A DNA stretch of 13,771 nucleotides from Bacteroidaceae bacterium (GTDB lineage: Bacteria > Bacteroidota > Bacteroidia > Bacteroidales > Bacteroidaceae). Positions within the stretch are counted from its first letter, which is position 1. Every line of letters starts with the position of its first letter. The stretch is from the NCBI GenBank assembly GCA_900768625.1, contig CAAGDO010000290.1:1-13771 (forward strand), written 5' to 3'. The position numbers and the translations under genes were made by a program. This document shows positions 8,089 to 13,771 of the stretch, in pieces. Below the pieces are notes generated by a model, which was not told the DNA's origin, ran no database searches, and saw only the letters and a program-made list of their open reading frames with translations.

Positions 8089-8099
8089 CACGTGGGAGT

Positions 8100-8666
8100 T
8101 TACGCAACAAAAGCGATAAGAGGTAAAGCCATAATCAGATGGGAAAGGTCGGGCATGGAAAGGGTCGGTTGGTTGCAGAGATATTCGTTGATGAGCGCGA
8201 CGCGTAGCATGGCCCGTGCGTCTGCATTTTGCAGGAGTTCGAAGAGAAGGTTGTCCATTTCGGCATAGGCGAAGGCCTTGCGCATGGCCCGTATGGAGTA
8301 GCCGCCTTTCGGTAGGGGGTGGCTTGTCTTTGTGGATTCGACAAAGGGATGAGGCTCTGCTGCCATGGGGAAGGAAGCTTCTTCGTGGCTGACCAGTTTC
8401 CAGAACGGTTCATGTTGCATATGGTAGAACGGCTTCGTGACGTCGGCGGTGAAGACGGAAGAGTTTCCAAGGTATTTGGTCCAGATTCTATGGAATTTCC
8501 GTTCTAGGCGGTCGGAGAGTTCAATGTGGGGAGTGTCGATGGTTCCTTCTTCGACAAGGTCGATGACGGAGAGAAGCAATACGGCCTTGTGAGGTGCCTT
8601 ATAGCCTTTCCTCTTTGCCGTGTGTAGGGAAGTGAATGCATCCATATAGTGACGAAGTTCAGACAT
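8100..8666 (-). CDS. Stand-alone sulfur-binding-domain-like protein (McrA-type HNH endonuclease N-terminal region), no nuclease
   Basis: This 188-aa protein resembles the N-terminal domain that precedes the HNH nuclease in ScoMcrA-like restriction enzymes, the domain that recognises phosphorothioated DNA. The recognisable features are the helix KAPHKAVLLLSVIDLVEEG (about residues 23-41) and the later motif FYHMQHEPFWKL. The chain ends at ALPLIAFVA with no HNH (His-Asn-His) motif, so any effector domain is missing or supplied by another gene. I chose the ATG at 8664-8666 because the longer frame, to 8762, would run into the terminator of the upstream operon and gives an unlike N-terminus. No promoter box was found directly upstream, so readthrough from the envelope operon is possible. 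The family call comes from remembered motifs and is moderate; binding to modified DNA is inference. Confidence 0.6.
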   Translation of the reverse strand: MSELRHYMDAFTSLHTAKRKGYKAPHKAVLLLSVIDLVEEGTIDTPHIELSDRLERKFHRIWTKYLGNSSVFTADVTKPFYHMQHEPFWKLVSHEEASFPMAAEPHPFVESTKTSHPLPKGGYSIRAMRKAFAYAEMDNLLFELLQNADARAMLRVALINEYLCNQPTLSMPDLSHLIMALPLIAFVA

Positions 8667-8750
8667 GGATTTATGCTTTTGGGGTGGAATGCGTGGAACA
8701 ACGCCATGGCGAAGGCACGCAGATTGATGAGTCGGGAATGGAAAATAGGG

Positions 8751-8815
8751 GAAAAGAAACACCCATCCGATGCCCTCTGGCCCCCGTTTCGGAGCATGAC
8801 GGCATGGGATGGGTG
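8751..8815 (-). terminator. Rho-independent terminator of the lipoprotein-DUF5723 operon
   Basis: CACCCATCCGATGCC (8760-8774) pairs with GGCATGGGATGGGTG (8801-8815) with one mismatch, forming a 15-bp stem. On the minus-strand transcript it is followed by TTTCTTTTC (plus-strand 8751-8759). It starts 35 bp after the DUF5723 stop codon. It also argues against the longer start for the downstream small gene. Confidence 0.8.
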
Positions 8816-8849
8816 ATTTGTTTTGGATATTTCACTCAGATGTCAGGAA

Positions 8850-10280
8850 TCAGAGGGGGAAGCTCATACCGAGCGAAACGTTGGAGTTGAGGTTGTGGAG
8901 GGGAATACCCTGCTTGCTCAGCTTGCCAACGAAGCGGTCTGTACCAATGAAGAAGTTGAAGTGGGGGGCATGGAGGTCAAGCACGGCACCACAGGTGATG
9001 CCAGAGGAGTTGGCTGCCACGTTGAGCGAAACTTCGATGGGCTTGATGGGGCGGACGTTGGCGCTCAGCATACCCTGATGCCAAGAGTAGCGACCCTGGA
9101 TACGACTTGTGTAGAGGAAGCCGAAGCGGAGTTTGTCGTACATGGGGAGCGTGTACTCTGCGCCCAGGTTGAGCGTAGCGGCCAGTGCCTTGGTGGAAGA
9201 GCCTGTTCCGTCATCGTAGACGGAGAAGAGGTTCTCGAGGTCGTCGCTGATGTCGTCGAGCTGGTCTTCAATCTTGTTGTGTCCCGTGTCGGTGCCGTCA
9301 ACGTAGATATCATTCTTGAATCCATCGAATGTCCATTCGCCCTTTGAAGAACCGCGAAGGGTATTTTTCCAGTTGATGAAGCCAAGGTCAGTGATTGAAG
9401 CGCTGACTTTCAGTTCGGGCAGCACCTGATAGGTGGCACCAAGGTCGAAGGCCATACCGAAGCCACTGAGTTCCGGCTTGATATCGTCGGTGTTGATACC
9501 GTCGATGCGTTCAATGTCGGTCACCTGACCCGTCGATGGGTCGATATAGTTCTTGCCTTCCTTGTGGTCGAACTTCATGCCGAGAGCGGCCAATGACATG
9601 CTGGCGTTACCGCGTACGAGCCATTGGTTCTCGTTCATCTGAAGATGGAAATCTTCAGCCTTGAAGTGGGCATAGGCCAAACCGAAGAGCAATTTAACCT
9701 TACCACCCACGCGTAACTTGTCGTTGATCTGATGGGCATGGCCGAGGCCGAGTTCCACGTAGTTTTGAGAGAGCACACCGATGTTGGAGATGTCGTACTC
9801 TTCCTGGCAACCCGTATCCTTCATGAAGGAAAAGAGGTCCTTCGGAAGGCAGATGTTCGTGTTGGAACGAAGGTTGAGTTCAATGGAGTTGACGCCATGG
9901 AAAGCCTTGAAACCCATGCCGAAGAGCTGGTACTTGAGGTAGAGCCCCATCGTGTTGCGGTCGCGCAGGTTGCTGAGGAATTCGTTGCGGTCAACATCAG
10001 GGTTCATGAAGGTGGTCAGTTCATTGCCCTTTCCGTAACCCTGCATGCCGGGTTTGAGCTTATAGATGAAGTTGGCAGCACCGATATTACCGGTTGTGCC
10101 GAAGTTGAAATAGCCCAGCGGCAGGAGGGGCATGGTCAGATAAGAATCTTCGAGCAAGGCGGGGTTGATTTCATGCTTGGTGTTTGAGGTTTGCATGAAG
10201 TAGGCCGAGCGGAGTTCCTGCGCCTGTGAGGTGAAGCATGATGCAGCGGCGAGCAGGAGGGCTGATATCTTGAGTTTCAT
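8850..10280 (-). CDS. DUF5723-type outer-membrane beta-barrel protein
   Basis: This 476-aa exported protein is typical of Bacteroidota. A signal peptide (basic MKLK, then ALLLAAASCF, with likely cleavage after SQA near residue 20) leads to a mature chain starting near QELRSAYFMQT. The mature part is rich in alternating hydrophobic/polar strands and Gly/Asn turns, and ends in a short hydrophobic strand, NVSLGMSFPL. This is the pattern of PorP/SprF-like or DUF5723 barrels in the outer membrane. An acidic insertion (about residues 330-360, rich in Asp and Glu) may be a surface or periplasmic loop. It follows the lipoprotein gene after 32 bp, and a clear terminator comes after it, so the two form an operon. 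The DUF label is from memory of similar proteins. The transported or anchored partner is unknown, and the lipoprotein is the natural candidate. Confidence 0.75.
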   Translation of the reverse strand: MKLKISALLLAAASCFTSQAQELRSAYFMQTSNTKHEINPALLEDSYLTMPLLPLGYFNFGTTGNIGAANFIYKLKPGMQGYGKGNELTTFMNPDVDRNEFLSNLRDRNTMGLYLKYQLFGMGFKAFHGVNSIELNLRSNTNICLPKDLFSFMKDTGCQEEYDISNIGVLSQNYVELGLGHAHQINDKLRVGGKVKLLFGLAYAHFKAEDFHLQMNENQWLVRGNASMSLAALGMKFDHKEGKNYIDPSTGQVTDIERIDGINTDDIKPELSGFGMAFDLGATYQVLPELKVSASITDLGFINWKNTLRGSSKGEWTFDGFKNDIYVDGTDTGHNKIEDQLDDISDDLENLFSVYDDGTGSSTKALAATLNLGAEYTLPMYDKLRFGFLYTSRIQGRYSWHQGMLSANVRPIKPIEVSLNVAANSSGITCGAVLDLHAPHFNFFIGTDRFVGKLSKQGIPLHNLNSNVSLGMSFPL

Positions 10281-10312
10281 TGTCGTGATATGCTATGAGT
10301 GGGAAGTATCGG

Positions 10313-12166
10313 TTAGTTGAAATCGGCGATGATACGTCCGGTCAGTCGTACACGCATGTCGGTGAGGCGCAGATACTGCGTGGAGACGAGCGAGTGGGGC
10401 GTGGTTGTTTCGCCGCTGGCAGCGTGAACATTGAAGAAGAAACGGTCAACGCGCTTGAGGTCCTGCGGGTCGTCGAGTTTGGCTTCCAACACGAGGTCGC
10501 TCATGACAGGCGTTTCGCCTCCGTTGCCAGCTTGGATGGTCACTTCGTTGAAGCGTACGCCAGGCATTTCATTGCCGTTGATGTCAACCGCACGGATGGT
10601 GCCCACGAGGTTCAAGGGAATGGTGTTTTCCACTTTGGCGCTGACGCGAACACCCTCGGCAGCGTAGTCCTTGAGGTCGCTGTTCATGGAGTTGGTGGAG
10701 TCGTTGTAGACGATGGTCAGACCGTTGGAGAATTCGAAGGGAACGAACACGGCGTAGTCTGCCTGGGCTGAATAGCTGTGGCCCAGCTCGATGGTGTAGT
10801 CCTTGTCCTGATTGAGCTTCACGCGATCGTTCTTGAGATCAACGGCGATGTCGTCAGGGAGGGGATTGATGAGCGAGCTGAGGTTGGCCGTCTGATACTT
10901 CTGCGTGGTGGCCTCTGAGATGAGTCCAGGCTTTTCCGGGTCGTAGGGGGCATTGCCCTGGAAGAAGTAGATGGTGTTGTTCTTCTTCATATGGAGCGAA
11001 GCCTTGCCTGCTGAAGGAAGTTCCACGGGGCAGTCGGCTGCTCCGGCCTTGCGTGAGGTGAGCTTGATGGAGAAGTTGAGGTCTGCGGGAATCTCTGTCA
11101 TGTCGGCCATGAAGCGAACGGTTGGGTTCGTCACGGGCAGAGCCACTTCTGCATCCTGCAGGAAGTCGGGGAGTGATTCAGCCACGTCGATGGGGGCGAC
11201 CTCAGGAGCGATGGTGGGGTTGAAACGTCCGGTCACGTTGAGCACTTCAACGGGGGTCGTTGCTGTGCTGCCCACATTGTTGTTGAATCGCAAGTCGAAC
11301 TTCACGTCGGCATAGTCGGAGGGCTGCATGGTGAAGGCTGCGGTGGCGCCGAAGTTCACGGAACCGGTCAGGCTGATTCGTGAGTCGTCTTCGCTGAACA
11401 CGATCTCGCGGTTTGCATTGGGTGTGCCGTTGGTGCCGGCATTGACGCCTTCCACCATGATTTCAGCGATTTTCGTTGAACTTGAGCAGTCGATGTGGGC
11501 GATGGTCAATACATTGCCGTTGAGCGTACCCATTGTGGGCTTGCTCACTTTGAGCATGGCGGGGAACACGATGCGCAGGTTGTCGATGCTGCGGACACCG
11601 AACTTCACGTTGTCCGAGGATTTCATGTCGATGTGCAGCGAGAGGCGCAACGGGGAAATCTGCAAGGACGTGAGTTTCTTGACAACGGGGTCAATATCCT
11701 TGATGGTGAATGTCACCTGTTCTTTGGCATCGACTTCGCCATTGGCGGTGAAGTTGGCCGGCACGGAGATGGCAGTGCCCTCAGGGAAGGTCGTTCCGAA
11801 GTTCTGTTCGAGCAACCAGCGGGCGCGGTCATAGTCGAGTGCGTGACCATCCGTGTTGATGGTGACGTTCTGAACGTTGGTGTTTGCGCGGTCGACGTTG
11901 AAGGAAATGTTGGTCGAGCCGTCCTCCACGAGGTAGTAGAGGTTGTTGGCATCGAGTTTGACGCTTTGGTCAACATCGAGGATATTGTCGAGGGTGATGC
12001 GCTCGGTGTTGCCGAGGCGAACGCCGAGACCGTCACCGCCGAGTCCCACAGTCATGTCGATATCCTTGCTGAGATCGTAGGAGTCGTCGATGCATCCGGT
12101 GCAAAGCAGGGCACCGAAGCAGATGGTGCTTGAAGCAAGCAACAGTTTGAAGGGAATTCTAGGCAT
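10313..12166 (-). CDS. Large surface-type lipoprotein of unknown function, partner of DUF5723 protein
   Basis: This is a 617-aa predicted lipoprotein. The leader MPRIPFK is followed by a hydrophobic core and a lipobox-like LCTGC, making Cys25 the acylated residue. The next residues, IDDSYD, are acidic, which resembles the Bacteroidota lipoprotein export signal that directs proteins to the outer face of the outer membrane. The rest is rich in Thr, Ser, Asn, Val and Asp and looks like a chain of beta-sandwich modules. No enzyme motif is visible. It is the first gene of the operon, with the DUF5723 barrel 32 bp downstream, so the two may form a surface complex. Its base composition is high: 36 G/C in the 60 bases 11401-11460, against 21 in 5401-5460 within dynamin A. 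I do not recognise the family, and function should not be assumed. Confidence 0.75.
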   Translation of the reverse strand: MPRIPFKLLLASSTICFGALLCTGCIDDSYDLSKDIDMTVGLGGDGLGVRLGNTERITLDNILDVDQSVKLDANNLYYLVEDGSTNISFNVDRANTNVQNVTINTDGHALDYDRARWLLEQNFGTTFPEGTAISVPANFTANGEVDAKEQVTFTIKDIDPVVKKLTSLQISPLRLSLHIDMKSSDNVKFGVRSIDNLRIVFPAMLKVSKPTMGTLNGNVLTIAHIDCSSSTKIAEIMVEGVNAGTNGTPNANREIVFSEDDSRISLTGSVNFGATAAFTMQPSDYADVKFDLRFNNNVGSTATTPVEVLNVTGRFNPTIAPEVAPIDVAESLPDFLQDAEVALPVTNPTVRFMADMTEIPADLNFSIKLTSRKAGAADCPVELPSAGKASLHMKKNNTIYFFQGNAPYDPEKPGLISEATTQKYQTANLSSLINPLPDDIAVDLKNDRVKLNQDKDYTIELGHSYSAQADYAVFVPFEFSNGLTIVYNDSTNSMNSDLKDYAAEGVRVSAKVENTIPLNLVGTIRAVDINGNEMPGVRFNEVTIQAGNGGETPVMSDLVLEAKLDDPQDLKRVDRFFFNVHAASGETTTPHSLVSTQYLRLTDMRVRLTGRIIADFN

Positions 12167-12490
12167 AGGGTTGCGGTGTTTGTGTATTGTTGAAGATTTT
12201 GTTTATTGTAAAAAGGTTGTAGCTCCCATGTGTCTGGACGGGGAGTGACCTTTTGATGATGGGGTTAGAGTGTGACCATGTGTGGGTCATCTAATAAGTT
12301 CTTGTTGAAGTTCAGTGGCCTGATGGAAACCGCCGTTTGCCACGAGTGGAAGCAACGGGGGGATCCATTTGCAAAGGTAAAGTTTTTTAATGAATATATT
12401 CCTGTTTAAGCCAAAAAAATGGTGGTATGGATGAGCTTTTTCCTTAAACTTCCCTTATACGTGTCATTTTTTTACAGAAAAGTATGAAAA
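12167..12490. other. Leader and upstream region of the lipoprotein operon, no gene seen
   Basis: This 324-bp stretch holds the putative -7 box at 12372-12379 and the roughly 200-nt leader between it and the lipoprotein start. No coding region or recognised riboswitch is visible. A small inverted pair, TGACC/GGTCA, occurs around 12275-12290 but is too short to rely on. Confidence 0.4.
12372..12379 (-). promoter_or_regulatory. Probable -7 box of the lipoprotein operon
   Basis: The minus strand reads TACCTTTG, an exact TAnnTTTG match, in AT-rich surroundings. No good -33 element is found at the expected distance. If used, it gives a leader of about 200 nt before the ATG at 12166, long for a plain 5' UTR. 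Confidence 0.5.
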
Positions 12491-12683
12491 GAAGTCGTCT
12501 AAACTTTTCTGACGAAGATATGATTTGGCGTTTGAGCTCTTCCAGATTCAATCTTTACCTTTCTTTTTGGTCGTTTTCTGCCCTTTCATCGGTCGTGAAG
12601 GTCGCTGCACTCCCTCTTCTCGGCCCAAAAACGCCTCAAAAATAAAGGCAAATCCTGAACCTCATAAAAGTTCAGACGACTTC
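12491..12683. mobile_element. MITE-like non-coding element with 18-bp terminal inverted repeats (copy 1)
   Basis: The left end GAAGTCGTCTAAACTTTT (12491-12508) and the right end AAAAGTTCAGACGACTTC (12666-12683) are inverted repeats with 17 of 18 positions matching, bounding 193 bp. The interior is pyrimidine-rich on the plus strand and has no coding frame of interest. The first 136 bp recur in the same orientation at 13636-13771 with 119 of 136 positions identical by hand alignment and no gaps. I could not see a convincing target-site duplication. A miniature inverted-repeat transposable element mobilised by a transposase elsewhere is the best reading; a non-mobile intergenic repeat family is the alternative. 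Confidence 0.7.
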
Positions 12684-12702
12684 AATGAGCAACCATTGCA
12701 TT

Positions 12703-12746
12703 GCGGGCAAGTGGTAATGGTTTTTGTTCCATTTCCACTTGCCCGC
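12703..12746. repeat. Long stable hairpin between the response-regulator gene and the repeat element
   Basis: An 18-bp stem with one mismatch (12703-12720 with 12729-12746; core GCGGGCAAGTGG/CCACTTGCCCGC perfect) closes an 8-nt loop, TTTTTGTT. It lies 65 bp after the response-regulator stop codon and 20 bp from the right end of the MITE-like element. It could end the regulator transcript, although no T-run follows on the minus strand. Confidence 0.7.
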
Positions 12747-12810
12747 TTTGACCAAGGATTTACTGAATGATGGAATTGGTTCGAATGCTGTGCCCAATGA
12801 AAAACTTACG

Positions 12811-13458
12811 TCAGATTTTGAGTTCCACCATGCCCTTGACGAATGCCTTGATGATGAGTTCTGTGGTGTTTGTGGCATTGAATTTCGCCAGAAGATGGGC
12901 CTTGTGGGTGTTGATGGTGTGGACCGATAGGTGGAGTTCTTTGGCGATTTCGTTGGCCCGGAGCCCGCGAGCCAGTTCGCAGAGCACGTTTTTCTCTTGT
13001 TGCGTCAGATGTTCGCTGGTGTCGGGGATATGCATTTCGATGTGGCGCACCAGTTGCTGGAAACGGTTGCAGAAATAAGTGTCGCCGTGCATGATGCATT
13101 CCACGGCTGAACGCAATTCTTTGGGTTCGCCGCTTTTAAACACCACGCCGTCGGTGCCTGAATGCATCACGGCATTGATGTTCCATATTTCCTCGTGGGA
13201 GGTATAGACCATGGTGCGCATGTCGGGATTACATTCCTTGGCATATCCGATGAGGTCAACGCCCGAACCATCGGGCAGGTCAAGGTCGACGATGCAGAGG
13301 TCGATGCCGGGATGGGCATCGAGAATTTTCATGGCCTCACGCATGGTGTTGCTGATCCACACTTTGCTGATGCCAGATATGCGTTGCAGGCAAACTTTCA
13401 ATCCTTCAACCAGTATGGCATGGTCATCGCAGATTAGTACAGAGAAGTTCATGGGCAT
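12811..13458 (-). CDS. NarL/FixJ-family response regulator (receiver plus LuxR-type HTH)
   Basis: This 215-aa two-component response regulator controls transcription when phosphorylated. The receiver domain (residues 5-120) has the acidic pair Asp11-Asp12, the phosphoacceptor Asp58 in IVDLDLPDGSG, a Thr/Ser switch in VYTSHEE (about residue 85) and the conserved Lys in VFKSGEP. The C-terminal LuxR/GerE helix-turn-helix runs from LTQQEKNVL through ANEIAKELHLSVHTINTHKAHLLAKF to the end. Length and layout are normal for the family. The first ATG (13456-13458) is used, and a second ATG two codons in is equally possible. No histidine kinase is in the window, so the sensor is encoded elsewhere. The gene is monocistronic here and lies between two copies of a repeat element, so its neighbourhood may be unstable. 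Confidence 0.92.
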   Translation of the reverse strand: MPMNFSVLICDDHAILVEGLKVCLQRISGISKVWISNTMREAMKILDAHPGIDLCIVDLDLPDGSGVDLIGYAKECNPDMRTMVYTSHEEIWNINAVMHSGTDGVVFKSGEPKELRSAVECIMHGDTYFCNRFQQLVRHIEMHIPDTSEHLTQQEKNVLCELARGLRANEIAKELHLSVHTINTHKAHLLAKFNATNTTELIIKAFVKGMVELKI

Positions 13459-13484
13459 GTTTCTTCGTATTCACAATTCCGCTG

Positions 13485-13492
13485 CAAATTTA
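13485..13492 (-). promoter_or_regulatory. Probable -7 box of the response-regulator gene
   Basis: The minus strand reads TAAATTTG, matching TAnnTTTG, with its nearest base 27 nt from the start codon. No -33 element was found at the usual distance, so the leader would be about 20 nt. This is a consensus match only. Confidence 0.4.
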
Positions 13493-13635
13493 ACGGATTG
13501 TTTCTGCATATTTCTCATTAATAATAATGATTATGGCGAGTTTGGGGCTACAGATTTGCTTTTATCACTCGATTTTGAGTCATTTTCCTCCGTTGATGGC
13601 TTTGCAATAGCTTCTTTGTGGGTGAGGAATGTATG

Positions 13636-13771
13636 GAAGTCGTCTAAACTTTTCTGACGAAGATTTGATTTTGAGTTTGAGCTCTTCTAAATTCAATCTT
13701 CACCTTTCTTTTTGGCCGTTTTTTGCCCTTTCATCGGTCGGGTAGCTCGGCACACTCCCTCTTCAATGCCC
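13636..13771. mobile_element. Second copy of the MITE-like element, cut by the window end
   Basis: The copy begins with GAAGTCGTCTAAACTTTT, identical to the left end of copy 1, and aligns without gaps at a constant offset of 1145 bases up to the last base of the window. Mismatches cluster in the last third (around 13741-13767). The right inverted repeat should lie near 13811-13828, outside the window. The upstream 177 bp (13459-13635) holds the response-regulator promoter box and no gene. Confidence 0.7.

Larger units (their letters stand above)
7676..8099. other. AT-rich intergenic region with inverted repeats, no convincing gene
   Basis: This 424-bp gap holds the operon promoter (7740-7772) and three inverted repeats. 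ATAAGCACG (7799-7807) pairs with CATGCTTAT (7832-7840) with one mismatch. A two-part stem covers 7931-7983. A possible weak terminator lies at 8051-8088. I see no open reading frame with believable coding character and no tRNA. The arms around 7799-7860 also share AAGCAC/GTGCTT, which allows alternative pairing. Confidence 0.5.

Noticed and set aside
8667..8762. Extended N-terminus of the sulfur-binding-like gene starting at 8762
   Set aside because: The extension overlaps the stem and U-run of the upstream operon's terminator, and its sequence is unlike the start of the domain. The ATG at 8664-8666 is more credible.
11495..12133. A 212-codon plus-strand open frame opposite the lipoprotein gene
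   Set aside because: It is antisense to a gene with a clear signal peptide and lipobox; its Val/Glu/Gly-rich sequence is typical of the complement of a GC-richer gene.
12491..13771. A composite transposon carrying the response regulator
   Set aside because: The flanking repeats are too short to encode a transposase and no transposase fragment is visible, so only a non-autonomous repeat can be supported.
12491..13771. CRISPR array
   Set aside because: There are only two long copies, more than 1 kb apart with a gene between them; there are no short regularly spaced repeats anywhere in the window.

Overview
The window looks like chromosomal DNA of a Bacteroidota species, most likely a Prevotella/Bacteroides relative. 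The reasons are a Bacteroidales-type malate dehydrogenase, TAnnTTTG promoter boxes upstream of three transcription units, a DUF5723-type outer-membrane protein, and a lipoprotein whose acylated cysteine is followed by acidic residues, as in Bacteroidota surface lipoproteins. Except for the malate dehydrogenase fragment, every gene reads on the minus strand.

Layout from left to right: (1) 3-776, the 3' part of mdh on the plus strand, ending in a long hairpin terminator that faces a second terminator serving the converging operon. (2) 7675-1009, a four-gene minus-strand operon: a papain/C39-like cysteine peptidase, then three dynamin-like GTPases (635, 518 and 667 aa). The operon has a recognisable Bacteroidota promoter at 7740-7772 and a rho-independent terminator at 945-986. 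(3) 7676-8099, an AT-rich gap with inverted repeats and the operon promoter. (4) 8666-8100, a small protein resembling the N-terminal sulfur-binding-like domain of McrA-type HNH restriction enzymes, but with no HNH nuclease. (5) 12166-8850, a two-gene envelope operon: a probable surface lipoprotein followed by a DUF5723 outer-membrane beta-barrel-like protein, with a long leader and its own terminator. (6) 12491-12683, a small non-coding element bounded by 18-bp inverted repeats (MITE-like). A second, same-orientation copy begins at 13636 and runs off the window. (7) 13458-12811, a NarL/FixJ-family response regulator lying between these two copies.

The most interesting unit is the peptidase plus triple-dynamin operon. 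Two of the dynamin-like proteins keep most GTPase motifs and have long hydrophobic, glycine-rich segments that could insert into membrane. The middle one keeps the P-loop but has lost a recognisable G3 (DxxG) motif. This suggests a hetero-oligomeric membrane-remodelling machine with a regulatory subunit, coupled to a cysteine peptidase. A role in stress response or phage defence is conceivable but is inference. Nothing in the sequence shows the substrate of the peptidase.
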